Assembly (NCBI GenBank): GCA_963778185.1
Contig: CAVZTF010000003.1
Location: 1,178,001-1,242,000, forward strand
Direction: 5' to 3'
Length of the DNA: 64,000 bases
DNA from: RPQJ01 sp963778185
GTDB lineage: Bacteria; Pseudomonadota; Gammaproteobacteria; Steroidobacterales; Steroidobacteraceae
A program made the translations under genes and the position numbers. The notes under the pieces were generated by a model. The model was not told where the DNA came from and searched no databases. It saw nothing but the letters and a program-made list of their open reading frames with translations. Positions 1 to 8,677 of this stretch are shown piece after piece (within the stretch, counting starts at the first letter, position 1; the number at the start of each line of letters is the position of its first letter).

Positions 1-1237
1 TCATTCGCCTACAAGGGCAAGGACGTGAAGATCGCCGACGTGGCGCGCGACCTCGAGGTCGACCACGTGCTCGAGGGCAGCGTGCGCAAGTCGGGCAACC
101 GGGTGCGGATCACGTCGCAGCTGATACGCGCGTCGGACAGCTCGCACCTCTGGTCCGAGACGTACGATCGCGACCTGAACGACATCTTCGCCGTGCAGGA
201 CGAGATCTCCGGCCACGTGGTCGACGCCTGAAGGTGCGGCTGCTGCCGGGCGCGGGGCGTGCTCCCGACACCGGCGGCACCCTGGTGGCCGGCGCGTACG
301 AGGCCTACCTCCGCGGTCGATACCAGAGAAACCTGGGCGAAGCCGAAGCGACGCTGCGGGCGGCGCTCGCCGCATTCGACGAGGCGATTGCGCTCGACCC
401 GCGATATGCACGGGCCCACGTGGGCCGGGCCGAAGCGCTGGGGACGCTGGCTTCGAACGCGTACCTGCCCTTCGACACCGGTTTCTCGCAGGCCCGGCAG
501 GCAGCGCAGCGCGCGATCGAACTCGCGCCGGACCTTGCCGAGGGGCATGGCGCGGCGGGCTTCCTGCTGCTCAACGTGGACGGTGACGTGAAAGGGGCAG
601 CCGCGGCCGCCGTGCGGGCGCTGCAGCTCAACCCGGGGAGTTCCGACGTCCAGCGGGGGTATGCGAACTTCGCATCGAGTCTCGGGCGGCACGCGGCCGC
701 AATCGCCGCGGCGCAGAAGGCCGTCGAACTCGACCCGATCTCCCCGCAGGCGCACACGGCCCTGTCGGGAGCGTTGCTCAATGCACGGCAGTACGACCAG
801 GCGGAGGCGGCCGCGCGGCGTGCCATCACCCTTGCGCCGGGCCGGCCCGGGGTGCACGCAGCGCTCGGTTTCGCGCTCGTCCTGCAGGGTCGAAACCGGA
901 CGAGGCGCTGGTCGAGTTCGAGCAGGAGAGCGTCGACTGGCAGCGCATGACCGGCCGGGCGCTTGTCTTCGCAGCCAGCGGCAAGCCCGACCTGGCGCGT
1001 GCCGAGATGGAGGCCATGCGCCGCCGGTTCGGTGAAGCAGCGTCCTACCAGTACGCCGAGATCAGCGCGACGCTCGGCGATCGAGACGAAGCCTTTCGCT
1101 GGCTTGCCACCGCGCGCCGGGTGCGCGACCCCGGATTGATGTCGCTGGTGCTGGTGGACCCGATACTCGACGGCCTGAGGGGCGATCCGCGGTTCGCTGC
1201 GCTGATAAGCGAACTCGGGCTGGCCGGAGTGAGCTAG
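1..1237 (+). pseudogene. TPR protein with TolB/FlgO-like N-terminal region, frameshifted, 5' partial
   Basis: The reading enters from outside the window. The first 76 codons match the periplasmic TolB/FlgO-like region of proteobacterial TPR proteins (segments DHVLEGSVRKSGNRVRIT and HLWSETYDRDLNDIF). The frame stops at 229-231, but the protein continues in the next frame as TPR repeats (about 234-891), then in a third frame to the stop at 1235-1237. Each break is repaired by adding one base: near 226-229 (gcctg for gccctg) and near 891-893 (cgaaa for cgcaaa). These are two single-base deletions, so the gene is probably dead unless they are sequencing errors. The intact minus-strand gene at 6274-8139 has the same architecture and is a paralogue. 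Its substrate or partner is unknown. Confidence 0.75.
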
Positions 1238-1289
1238 GATCGGGCCCGCAAATCGTCCCGTTCGATCCCGCGCATCTCCGGAGGTCCTG

Positions 1290-2630
1290 ATGCTCGACGC
1301 GAAGTCGGTTGGATTGACGTTGCTCGCCTTGCTGTCCGTCGCGCCTGCAAGCTTCGCCGCTGCAGATTATTCCCGGCTCGGCAAGGACCTCACGCCGGTC
1401 GGTGCAGAGCGGGCGAGCAACGCCGACGGCACCATTCCCGCCTGGGAAGGCGGCCTCACGCAGCCGCCAGCCGGATGGACGCCGCAACAGGGCTACGTCG
1501 ATCCGTTCCCGAACGACAAGCCGCTCTTCACGATCACGGCGGCCAATGCCGCGCAGTACGAATCGAAGCTGACCGCGGGGCAGATGGCGTTGCTGCGCAA
1601 GTACCCGCAGTACCGGATCAACGTCTACCCCACGCGGCGCACCGCGGCGCTGCCGAAGGACGTCACCGACCGCGTGGCGGCGCAGGCTGGCAGGGTGAAG
1701 CTGCAGGGCTTCGGCCTGAAGGACCTCGGCGGCTCGACGACGCCGTTCCCGATCCCTGAGAACGGCCTCGAGGTGATCTGGAACCACCTCGTGCGTTATC
1801 TCGGCGGCGGCGTGGTGCGCGCGGGTCATTCCTTCCCGGTGCGTTCGAACGGCGACTTCTACGAGATCGGCTTCAAGTCCCAGCGCATCTATTCGCAGAA
1901 CGTCGAGAACTCGGAGCCGAACCGGCTCTTCTACGCGCTCGGCTACTTCACCGAGCCCGCGACGCTGCGCGGCACGATTTTCCTCGTGCACGAGCCGGTC
2001 GACCAGGTCGCGGAGCAGCGTTCCGCCTGGATCTACAACTCCGGCGCCCGGCGCGTGCGTCGCGCGCCCGACCTCGCCTACGACGGCGTCAACGACGGCT
2101 CGGAAGGAATGATCGTCACCGACCAGGTCGATGCCTACAACGGCGCGCCGGATCGCTACGACTGGAAGCTCGTGGGCAAGCGCGAGATGTACGTGCCCTA
2201 CAACACCTACAAGCTCTCGGACAAGACGCTCAAGTACAAGGAGATCATCGGCAAGGGCACGATCAACGCCGACCTCGTGCGCTACGAGCTGCACCGGGTG
2301 TGGGTGGTCGAGGCGACGCTGAAGCCCGGCCAGCGGCATATCTACCCGCGCCGCACCTTCTACATCGACGAGGACAGCTGGAGCGTGCTCGCCGAGGATG
2401 CCTACGACTCCCGCGGCGGGCTGTGGCGCGCCGCGCTGCACGGCTTCATCCAGTGCTACGACGCGGTCGTGCCGTGGTATCGCTTCGGCATCGTCCACGA
2501 CCTCACCGGCGGCAGCTATATCACCGGCGGCCTCGACAACGAGATCAAGGAGCCTATCCAGTTCAACGCGAAGGGCCGGCTGACGGATTTCCAGCCCGAC
2601 GCGCTCAGGCGGTTGGGTGGCACGCTCTAG
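1290..2630 (+). CDS. DUF1329 family exported protein
   Basis: 446 aa with a signal peptide (about residues 1-23, ending SFAA) followed by a full-length DUF1329 domain; the opening DYSRLGKDLTPVGAERA and NADGTIPAWEGG are hallmarks. Family members are outer-membrane lipoprotein-sorting-like proteins, usually encoded beside a DUF1302 porin-like protein and an RND exporter, often near steroid or aromatic degradation genes. No DUF1302 or RND gene lies within the window, so this copy is isolated or its partner is elsewhere. The ATG is preceded by a good ribosome-binding site (cggaggtcctg). Cell location is probably the periplasmic face of the outer membrane. The biochemical role is not known. Confidence 0.85.
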   Translation: MLDAKSVGLTLLALLSVAPASFAAADYSRLGKDLTPVGAERASNADGTIPAWEGGLTQPPAGWTPQQGYVDPFPNDKPLFTITAANAAQYESKLTAGQMALLRKYPQYRINVYPTRRTAALPKDVTDRVAAQAGRVKLQGFGLKDLGGSTTPFPIPENGLEVIWNHLVRYLGGGVVRAGHSFPVRSNGDFYEIGFKSQRIYSQNVENSEPNRLFYALGYFTEPATLRGTIFLVHEPVDQVAEQRSAWIYNSGARRVRRAPDLAYDGVNDGSEGMIVTDQVDAYNGAPDRYDWKLVGKREMYVPYNTYKLSDKTLKYKEIIGKGTINADLVRYELHRVWVVEATLKPGQRHIYPRRTFYIDEDSWSVLAEDAYDSRGGLWRAALHGFIQCYDAVVPWYRFGIVHDLTGGSYITGGLDNEIKEPIQFNAKGRLTDFQPDALRRLGGTL

Positions 2631-2634
2631 CCGG

Positions 2635-2795
2635 GACATGGTCGGGCTGTCGCTGTCGAGGTTCGCGGCACTGCTCGGGGTCTCCGTTCGCACGCTCAAG
2701 AACGGGAGCTGGGGCGACGAGCACCCTCCGGTGCGGCGCGGACTCTGCCGCTCGTTGCACAACGAAACCCCGACGCACTGCACGACGTCGCATAG
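2635..2795 (+). pseudogene. HigA/XRE-type antitoxin remnant
   Basis: Immediately after the DUF1329 stop the + strand reads a helix-turn-helix of the HigA/XRE type (LSRFAALLGVSVRTLKN). The frame is then lost. If one t is restored near 2703 (aac-tgg-gag-ctg), the sequence continues as WELGRRAPSGAARTLPLVA and ends NPDALHDVA at a TAG (2793-2795). This matches the usual C-terminus of HigA antitoxins (..NWEQGRRRPTGPA..). The N-terminal half and any HigB-like toxin are missing. It is best read as a truncated, frameshifted antitoxin left by rearrangement next to an IS fragment. The family call rests on motif recall only. Confidence 0.55.
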
Positions 2796-2833
2796 CGATT
2801 CCTTCGTCGGACCCGATGATAGGCCGGGCGCGA

Positions 2834-3436
2834 TCAGGCGCGCAGCGCCTCGATCAGTGGCTCGGTTCCCATGATCTTGATCACTCGCTTCAGGTTGTAC
2901 GCCAGGACGTGCAAGCTAATCTTGGTGCTCACCCTCGGTAGTCGCCGACACGAGAAGTGGGTGGCGCCCATCCAGGCTTTGATCGTCCCGAACGGATGCT
3001 CCACCGTTCGTCTGCGTATGGTCATCAGCGTCGGGTCGTGCTCCAGCCGCGCCTGCATCCGCTCGAGCACCGCCTCGTGCTCCCAACGCATCAAGCGCCG
3101 GCAGTCGCTGGTGGTGCACTTCGATCGCAGTGCGCAGCGCGGACAGGCCGATGACCAGTACTTGTGGATCATCAGGCCGTTCATCTCGCTCGCGAACCGG
3201 TGGATCGCATACTCGCCCGCCGGACACCGATAGGCATCGCGCTTCGGCAGGTAAGTGAAGTCCCATTTCTCGTGGCGACCGCCGACTGCGCTGTTGGAGG
3301 TGATCGGCTTCGGTACCACCGGCGCGATGCCCGCGTCCTCGCAGGCCTTCAGCTGCTCGCTGCTGTGATAGCCACGATCGGCGATCGCCGTCAGCTCCGT
3401 CCTGCCGAGCGCCTCGCGTGCCGACCTGGCGCATAA
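2834..3436 (-). pseudogene. IS1182-family transposase, C-terminal fragment
   Basis: The minus strand encodes about 200 residues of a DDE transposase. Features are TAIADRGYHS (second catalytic Asp region), a cysteine cluster CPRCALRSKC, and the typical C-terminus RRRTVEHPFGTIKAWMG (catalytic Glu) followed by LAYNLKRVIKIMG. Full-length IS1182-type transposases are about 450-500 aa. Here the frame is closed by a TAA at 3437-3439 without a start codon, so the N-terminal half is lost. No terminal inverted repeats were identified. The fragment separates the antitoxin remnant from the downstream hydrolase gene and marks the junction of an old insertion. Confidence 0.8.
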
Positions 3437-3534
3437 TTATTGCGGTCCAATAGTTCTTGGGCCACCTGCCGTCTTCTTCGAGTGTGGCGAGTGGCTTGTG
3501 GCATCGCCTTCCCGGAACCGCGTAGGAGACTACG

Positions 3535-4629
3535 ATGCTCCTCATAGTCGGAATCGGCACAGCCGCCTTCATTCTAGCTTCTACTGCGACGCAGGTTCCG
3601 GCGGGCGCCGTACAGGCGAGTGACGACGTGATCGCCGCGCAGGTTGATTCACTAATGGCAAGTGCCGCGCGACACGGGTTTGGTGGCGCCGTGGTAGTCG
3701 AACGGGAAGGTCGCGTGCTGCTGTCTAAGGGCTATGGCTTTGCTAACCGCCGGACGCGTACGCGGTTCAGCGACCAGACCATCGCGCCGATCGGCTCCAT
3801 TACGAAGAGCTTCACGGCTCTCGCTCTTGTACAGCTTGCGGCGCAGGGCAGGGTCGACCTGCAAGCTTCCGCAGGAACCTACTTGCCTGAAGCGAGGGAA
3901 CCCGCGGCGTCGGCGCGACTCAGCGACATCCTGGTGCATCACGCGGGATTGGCCGAATACTGCGGCGACGATTTCAGCCGGCGTACAAGGAAGGAATTGA
4001 TTGCCGTCTGCACGGCGCTACCGTTGGAATCGGCGCCGGGCAAGTGGGCGTACTCGAACCTGGGCTATTCGCTCCTTGCGGCAATCGTGGAACAGGTCTC
4101 CGGGAAGGAGTGGGAAGACTACTTGCGCGAATTCGTGTTTGATCCTGCCGGCATGACACGCAGCGGCTGGATGTTCGCCGATCGCTCCAGAATTCAGTTC
4201 GCAGAGGGGTATCTCGGTGACACACCACGTGGCGTTGAAGCGGATCGCGTAGCACGCCTCCAGGGTGAGGTGTGGAACCTGAAGGGGAACGGTGGCTTGC
4301 AGGCGTCAGCTGCCGACATGCTTCGCTACTACAGGTTCTTGATGGCGCTTCCCGTTGCGGTGCGCGATCCGATGATGACGGCGCACGCCAGTCATCAAGA
4401 GAACGATGTGAGGAGTGGCTACGGGTTGGCGTTCAGGATCGATCAAACCGGCCAGCCCTATCGCATTGGTCATAGCGGATCGGACGGTGTATTCCTCTCC
4501 TACTTCATGTGGCTGCCGCGGCAGCAGACGTTCATGTACTTTGTTGGAAACAACGGTGAGGACCGCGTCCAACCCGTGCTGGGCGCGGTGCTCCGTGCCG
4601 TTCAGGACGGCGTCGGTGCGAGACCGTGA
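3535..4629 (+). CDS. Serine beta-lactamase-fold hydrolase (class C / PBP-like), secreted
   Basis: 364 aa with a hydrophobic N-terminus (signal peptide or anchor, about residues 1-28). The catalytic motifs of the beta-lactamase/transpeptidase-like family are present: S88-I-T-K91, Y173-S-N175 and H313-S-G315. The family includes AmpC enzymes, esterases, D-aminopeptidases and peptidoglycan-recycling hydrolases. The HSG third motif, in place of KTG, makes a bona fide beta-lactamase less certain; esterase/peptidase is equally likely. The ATG has a good ribosome-binding site (taggag). The gene lies between a truncated IS1182 transposase and a complete IS110 element, with visibly lower GC than its neighbours, suggesting acquisition with mobile DNA. 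No regulator of the AmpR type is adjacent. Confidence 0.85.
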   Translation: MLLIVGIGTAAFILASTATQVPAGAVQASDDVIAAQVDSLMASAARHGFGGAVVVEREGRVLLSKGYGFANRRTRTRFSDQTIAPIGSITKSFTALALVQLAAQGRVDLQASAGTYLPEAREPAASARLSDILVHHAGLAEYCGDDFSRRTRKELIAVCTALPLESAPGKWAYSNLGYSLLAAIVEQVSGKEWEDYLREFVFDPAGMTRSGWMFADRSRIQFAEGYLGDTPRGVEADRVARLQGEVWNLKGNGGLQASAADMLRYYRFLMALPVAVRDPMMTAHASHQENDVRSGYGLAFRIDQTGQPYRIGHSGSDGVFLSYFMWLPRQQTFMYFVGNNGEDRVQPVLGAVLRAVQDGVGARP

Positions 4630-4811
4630 CTGCGCGCAATGACCAGGAGCCATTGGGCCTGGCTCGTGACCGGCGGCCGGCAACCGGTTGCAGGGACGGT
4701 ACCGTGCGGTGCAGTTGAACCAGAGTGCTGAGCGTCCGCTTCTGGGCGTGGCCAATGACCGTCTCGGGTCGTTCTCGACCGTACGACGTCCGTATATGGA
4801 CCCCTCCCCAC

Positions 4812-5057
4812 TTTGCTAGCACTCCGTTCTCTGGCGACGAGGTACGACTGCTCACGTATATCCGGCCTCTGTCTGACCTCGATCAGCCGAGGTCGGGCCA
4901 CGATGGGCTATTCGCGCGTCGGCTCCTCATTGCTTTCTCGGGCTTCTCGCCCGTGGACATTTGCAGGCTACTCCGACGCCGGTTCGACCTGTTCGCCATC
5001 GTTCGTAGTGCTCGCAACCGCGGTGATGTTCTCCTCGATCAGTCGGGACGCACAGGC
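4812..5057 (-). other. Noncoding 3' region of the IS, candidate guide (seek/bridge) RNA
   Basis: This stretch carries no convincing gene. Read as minus-strand RNA downstream of the transposase, it contains two simple hairpins: a 7-bp stem at 4875-4881/4888-4894 and a 5-bp stem around 4938-4952. IS110-family elements encode a structured guide RNA in the longer noncoding end, which for IS1111-type elements is downstream of the transposase. Placing it here is inference from that rule. Upstream, 4630-4795 lies outside the element and shows no gene or recognisable site. Confidence 0.4.
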
Positions 5058-6089
5058 TCAGGCAGCCACGTGCTCCGGTTCATAGTTCGTTCCGTGGCGT
5101 AGCATCGCCCAGGTGACCCGCGCCATCTTGTTGGCGAGAGCGGTCGCTGCCACGTTCGGGTGCGATCGCTCAGCCAGCGCAAGGGCCCATCGGCTGAGCC
5201 GGTCGGTCTTGCCTGGTGCTGCTCGTAGCGCCGAGCGCGCTCCGTGGATCAGCAGCGTTCGGACGTATTTGTCGCCGCGCTTGCTGATCCCGAGCCGCCG
5301 CTCCTTGCCGCCAGAGCTGTGCTGGCGCGGTGTGAGCCCGAGTGACACCGCCATCTCTCGACCGTTGCGATACTGCCTCGCGTCGCCGACCAGCGCATAC
5401 AGCGCCGAAGCGGTCAGCGGGCCGATGCCGCGCAGTTGCTCGAGGCGACCGACCGCCTCATGCTCACGAGCGATCGCTGCGATTTCCTGATCGAGTTCGC
5501 GGACCCGCTCGTCGTATTGCAGAAGGTCACGGTACAGGCCGGCCAGCAGGGATCGGAAGCGAGCGGTCAGGCCATTCTCGGCATCCTCGAGCCACTCAGG
5601 CACCGCACGGCGCAGCGAGATCAGCTCTTGCGGCGCCACCAGACCGTACTCGTAGACGAGGCCGCGCAACTGGTTGGCCTTGGCAGTCCGCTCCCGGATC
5701 AGGCTCGACCGCACGCGATGTACCGCCTGTAGATCCTGCTGCTCAACCGCCTTCACGCCAACGAAGCGCATGCTTGGCCGGCTCATCGCCTCGCAGATCG
5801 CCTCGGCGTCGTTCGCGTCGGTCTTGTTCGTCTTCACGTACGGCTTTACGAACTGCGGGGCGATCAGCTTCACCCGGTAGCCCTTGCCCTGCAGAACCCG
5901 AGCCCAGTGATGCGCGCTGCCGCAGGCCTCCATGCCGACCTCGGCGCCCGGATCGGCCACGCGCTCAAGCTCCGCGACCCACCGATTGCGCTTCAGGCGC
6001 TTACACCAGACTGGACGTTCCGCCTCATCCACGCCGTGCACCTGGAAGACCTGCTTGGCCAGATCCACACCCACGCGAGTAAGCTTCAT
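5058..6089 (-). CDS. IS110/IS1111-family transposase (DEDD recombinase)
   Basis: 343 aa, full length for the family. The N-terminal RuvC-like DEDD domain shows D9 (VGVDLAK), E54 (GMEACGSAHHWAR) and the KTDANDAEAI motif with D91/D94. The C-terminal Transposase_20 domain carries the helix-hairpin-helix-like RGIGPLTASAL and the serine region GKERRLGISKRGDKYVRTLL. These enzymes cut and rejoin DNA with a noncoding RNA guide and leave no target duplication. The frame is intact, with an ATG start 66 bp inside the right inverted repeat, so the element may be active. A second, truncated copy of its 5' end lies at 26195-26302 in the same orientation. Confidence 0.92.
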   Translation of the reverse strand: MKLTRVGVDLAKQVFQVHGVDEAERPVWCKRLKRNRWVAELERVADPGAEVGMEACGSAHHWARVLQGKGYRVKLIAPQFVKPYVKTNKTDANDAEAICEAMSRPSMRFVGVKAVEQQDLQAVHRVRSSLIRERTAKANQLRGLVYEYGLVAPQELISLRRAVPEWLEDAENGLTARFRSLLAGLYRDLLQYDERVRELDQEIAAIAREHEAVGRLEQLRGIGPLTASALYALVGDARQYRNGREMAVSLGLTPRQHSSGGKERRLGISKRGDKYVRTLLIHGARSALRAAPGKTDRLSRWALALAERSHPNVAATALANKMARVTWAMLRHGTNYEPEHVAA

Positions 6090-6273
6090 GACGACCCCTC
6101 CTCATTCCGTGACTGGTTGCTTCACATCTCCAGTCTGGCACTCGATGCCGTCGGTGTGGGGAGGGGTCCATCCCATTGCTTTCGCGCTCGCTAGTGTCTG
6201 GTCAGGGTCGAAAGCGGCTGTCGACCATCTCCAATTTCAGAGCCCGCGCCGACGCGGGCACCAACGCCGGCAT

Positions 6274-8139
6274 TCAATGGCACTCGAAGTCGTCCTCGCC
6301 CACGGGCCTGCAGAAATCGGCCCACTTGCCGCTCTGGCGCCAGTAGTCGGCCAGGCCCGCTTCGCGCATGAGCTTCTTGAACCGCGGATCGGTACGCGCG
6401 CCGGAGTGAACCAGCATCCACGGCCACCACCAGGTACCGGTCCTGCCCCGGTAACGAGTGATGTCGCTGCGCAGCACGTTCAACGCGAGGTCCCGGTCTC
6501 CCAGCGCATCCGCCATTACGCCACCGGTATCCTCGCCGGCCTCGAAAGCCTTTCTGAGAACGGCCAGCATTCCCCGGCGGTTCGGGATGGCGGCCCCGAA
6601 GTCTTGCCACCACTGCGGCGGCGTTTCGCCCTCGGTCCAGGCACGTTGAAACAACTCGCGCAGGGCCCGCGGATCCGCGGTCTGGCGCGCCAGACCGCGC
6701 GCCAAGGCCAAGAAAGCGGGGTCGGAGTGGCTGCCATCGATTGTCTGGCTGCGCTGGTACTCGGCCTCCGACTCTTCGAACCGCCCGGCCATATAGAGAT
6801 TCCACTGCTGGTCGCGGGAGACAGCCATCACCCGCGGCTCAAGCGCTATCACCTGGGCCTGCAGCTCGATCATCTCATCGTAGAAGCCTATGGCGCCGAG
6901 TACGTAGACCAGCGGTTGGGCCCGTTCCAGGGTGAGGGGGCCCGACTCCAGGATCTGCCTGGCAACCGCTTCTGCTTCGGCCCATTTCTCGGCGCGCAGC
7001 AGGTCGTCGCTGCGCTTCCTCAACGCGATCCAGCTGTCCGGCGCCAGCTCTGCCACGCGGGCATAGGCTTTCTTCGCCTCCGCCCGCAGCTGCTCGGCCT
7101 GATGGGGCTCCTTGTCGCCGACGTAATACGCGAGAGTCCTGAGTGAGCCTGCAAGGCCATCCCAGGCGACCAAAAACTGCGGATCCAGTCGCACGGCCTC
7201 GCGCATCAGCCGGACCTGTTGGCGCGCCAGGTCGAGCCCCTGGCTGTCAGAGAGCTGCAGTTCGCGCCACTCCCAGTAGCGCCTGGCCGCTTCCAGGTTC
7301 ATCGTGCCGCCCTGCGCCCGGTTCAGCGCGCCCACGTCCAGGGTGACGGAGAGCGCCCGCGCGACGTCCTGCGCGATCTCATCCTGCGCGTCGAGAATCC
7401 CGCTTTGCTCGTGTTCGTAGGGACGCGATGACCAGCGGCGCGTGCCATCCCTGCCGTCGATGAGTTGCACCGTGACGCGCAGCCTCGTGCCGTCGCGGCT
7501 CAGGCTGCCTTCCAGCAGGTTGGCGACGTCGAGTTGTTTCGCGATGACCCTGAGGTCTTCGTTCCTGCCCTTGAACGAGAAGCTCGATGAACGACCGGTG
7601 ACGCGCAGTTCCGGGATTGCCGCAAGCTGGTTCGCCACCTCCTCGGCCAGCCCGTCGGCGACAATTTCCTGTCCGGGGTCGCCCGTGAGGTTCGTGAAAG
7701 GCAGCACCGCGATCGACTTGACTGCGGCCTGGCCCGGCTTCTCCGCGGGCGGCGCTCCCGGCGCTCCATCGGTAGCGGCAGGGACGGGCGCTGCGCGCGG
7801 CATGAACCGCTCGACGGCCACCACCACGATTGCGAGGACCGCCAGTGCGCCGATGAGATAGTTGATCTTGCGGCCGGTCTCGTGCGTGGCGGACTGGTCG
7901 CGATCGACTTCGAGCTGTTTCTTCAGCCCCTCCGGCGTCAGCTCGTAGACCCAGGAGAAGATCAGTACCGGGGGAAAACCCAGGATCAGCAGCAGGACGA
8001 CGAGGCGCATCACCCAACCCGGCAGCCCGAGCGCGGGCACCAGGACATCCGCCACCTGCAGGATCAGCCATGCCGCGAGGCCGTACAGCACGGCGACGCG
8101 CACGACGTTCCGACGCTGCAGCTCCGCGATTACGGACAC
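6274..8139 (-). CDS. Membrane-anchored TolB/FlgO-like TPR protein
   Basis: 621 aa. The N-terminus has the signature of a large proteobacterial family (LQRRNVVRVAVLYGLAAW), with two transmembrane helices at about residues 15-35 and 44-65, a conserved FSWVYELTPEGLKK, and a third helix at about 94-110. A TolB/FlgO-like domain follows (SIAVLPFTNLTGDPGQE through LLEGSLSRDGTRLRVT), then TPR-like helices to the C-terminus (about 280-600). Many relatives carry an N-terminal adenylate cyclase catalytic or winged-helix domain; neither is present here. It is probably an inner-membrane protein with a periplasmic scaffold of unknown function. It is a paralogue of the decayed gene at the window start, and the IS110 element sits just downstream. 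Confidence 0.8.
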   Translation of the reverse strand: MSVIAELQRRNVVRVAVLYGLAAWLILQVADVLVPALGLPGWVMRLVVLLLILGFPPVLIFSWVYELTPEGLKKQLEVDRDQSATHETGRKINYLIGALAVLAIVVVAVERFMPRAAPVPAATDGAPGAPPAEKPGQAAVKSIAVLPFTNLTGDPGQEIVADGLAEEVANQLAAIPELRVTGRSSSFSFKGRNEDLRVIAKQLDVANLLEGSLSRDGTRLRVTVQLIDGRDGTRRWSSRPYEHEQSGILDAQDEIAQDVARALSVTLDVGALNRAQGGTMNLEAARRYWEWRELQLSDSQGLDLARQQVRLMREAVRLDPQFLVAWDGLAGSLRTLAYYVGDKEPHQAEQLRAEAKKAYARVAELAPDSWIALRKRSDDLLRAEKWAEAEAVARQILESGPLTLERAQPLVYVLGAIGFYDEMIELQAQVIALEPRVMAVSRDQQWNLYMAGRFEESEAEYQRSQTIDGSHSDPAFLALARGLARQTADPRALRELFQRAWTEGETPPQWWQDFGAAIPNRRGMLAVLRKAFEAGEDTGGVMADALGDRDLALNVLRSDITRYRGRTGTWWWPWMLVHSGARTDPRFKKLMREAGLADYWRQSGKWADFCRPVGEDDFECH

Positions 8140-8337
8140 GCCCCCCCTCCAAGTGACTCACCTCGGCACGCAATACTATGCGCCCGACCCTGCGGGACCA
8201 TCCGAATGTCTGCTCTGCGAATCCGCGACCGTCTCCGAGGGGTCGATTGCGGACGCCCGCTCGTCGAGATGACGGGTCTCGGACGTTTCAGCGGAAACGT
8301 CCATTTGACCCATGCAAGCCGCCGCTCGCCCTGGGGA

Positions 8338-8616
8338 TCAGTCGAGCCCCAGCGAGAACGCCGCCTCGATGTCCTTCTTCGAGTAGACCTTGAACGCGAT
8401 CAGGGTCTCGGAGCTCGTGATGCCGGGGAGCTTGCGCATCCGGTCGCTGATCACCTTCGCGAGGTCCTCGTTCTGGCGCACGCGCACGAGCGCGACGAGG
8501 TCGTACTGGCCGGCGACCGAAAACACTTCGCTCACGCCCTCGAGGTCCGCCATCTGCTCCGCGAGCGCCGTAACCTTGTCGGTCTGTGCCTTGATGAGAA
8601 CCACTGCCGTGACCAT
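8338..8616 (-). CDS. Stand-alone Lrp/AsnC RAM-domain protein
   Basis: 92 aa matching only the C-terminal effector-binding (RAM) domain of Lrp/AsnC regulators: a VTAVVLIKA strand, GQYDLVALVRV, and the C-terminal ITSSETLIAFKVYSKKD. There is no DNA-binding helix-turn-helix, and no in-frame upstream extension encodes one. Family members assemble into decameric rings and bind amino acids or other small ligands; they may modulate full-length Lrp proteins. The gene is about 60 bp downstream of the maiA-like gene on the same strand and could be co-transcribed. The ligand cannot be told from sequence. Confidence 0.85.
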   Translation of the reverse strand: MVTAVVLIKAQTDKVTALAEQMADLEGVSEVFSVAGQYDLVALVRVRQNEDLAKVISDRMRKLPGITSSETLIAFKVYSKKDIEAAFSLGLD

Positions 8617-8677
8617 GGAGCGAGCCTCGCGTTTGGCGCATTGATGCAGGCGGCCATCTTACACCGCGCGCCCGGCG

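Larger units (their letters stand above)
4796..6184 (-). mobile_element. IS110-family insertion sequence, IS1111-like
   Basis: The element holds one transposase gene (5058-6089, minus) bracketed by 16-bp inverted repeats: gtggggaggggtccat at 6156-6171 and its reverse complement at 4796-4811. The noncoding stretch downstream of the transposase (about 246 bp between the stop and the left repeat) is much longer than the upstream one (about 66 bp). That arrangement, plus subterminal inverted repeats, is the IS1111 pattern. The exact outer ends are uncertain. The right boundary is given as 6184 because a second copy of this end (26195-26302) stays identical to that point. No target duplication is visible, as expected for the family. 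Confidence 0.8.

Noticed and set aside
1062..2783. A 573-codon minus-strand open frame opposite DUF1329
   Set aside because: No recognisable domain and fully antisense to a signal-peptide-bearing conserved family.
2916..3572. Longer minus-strand frame over the IS1182 region with segment KPLATLEEDGRWPKNYW
   Set aside because: Out of frame with the transposase through most of its length; the short segment near 3460-3510 could not be tied to a family.
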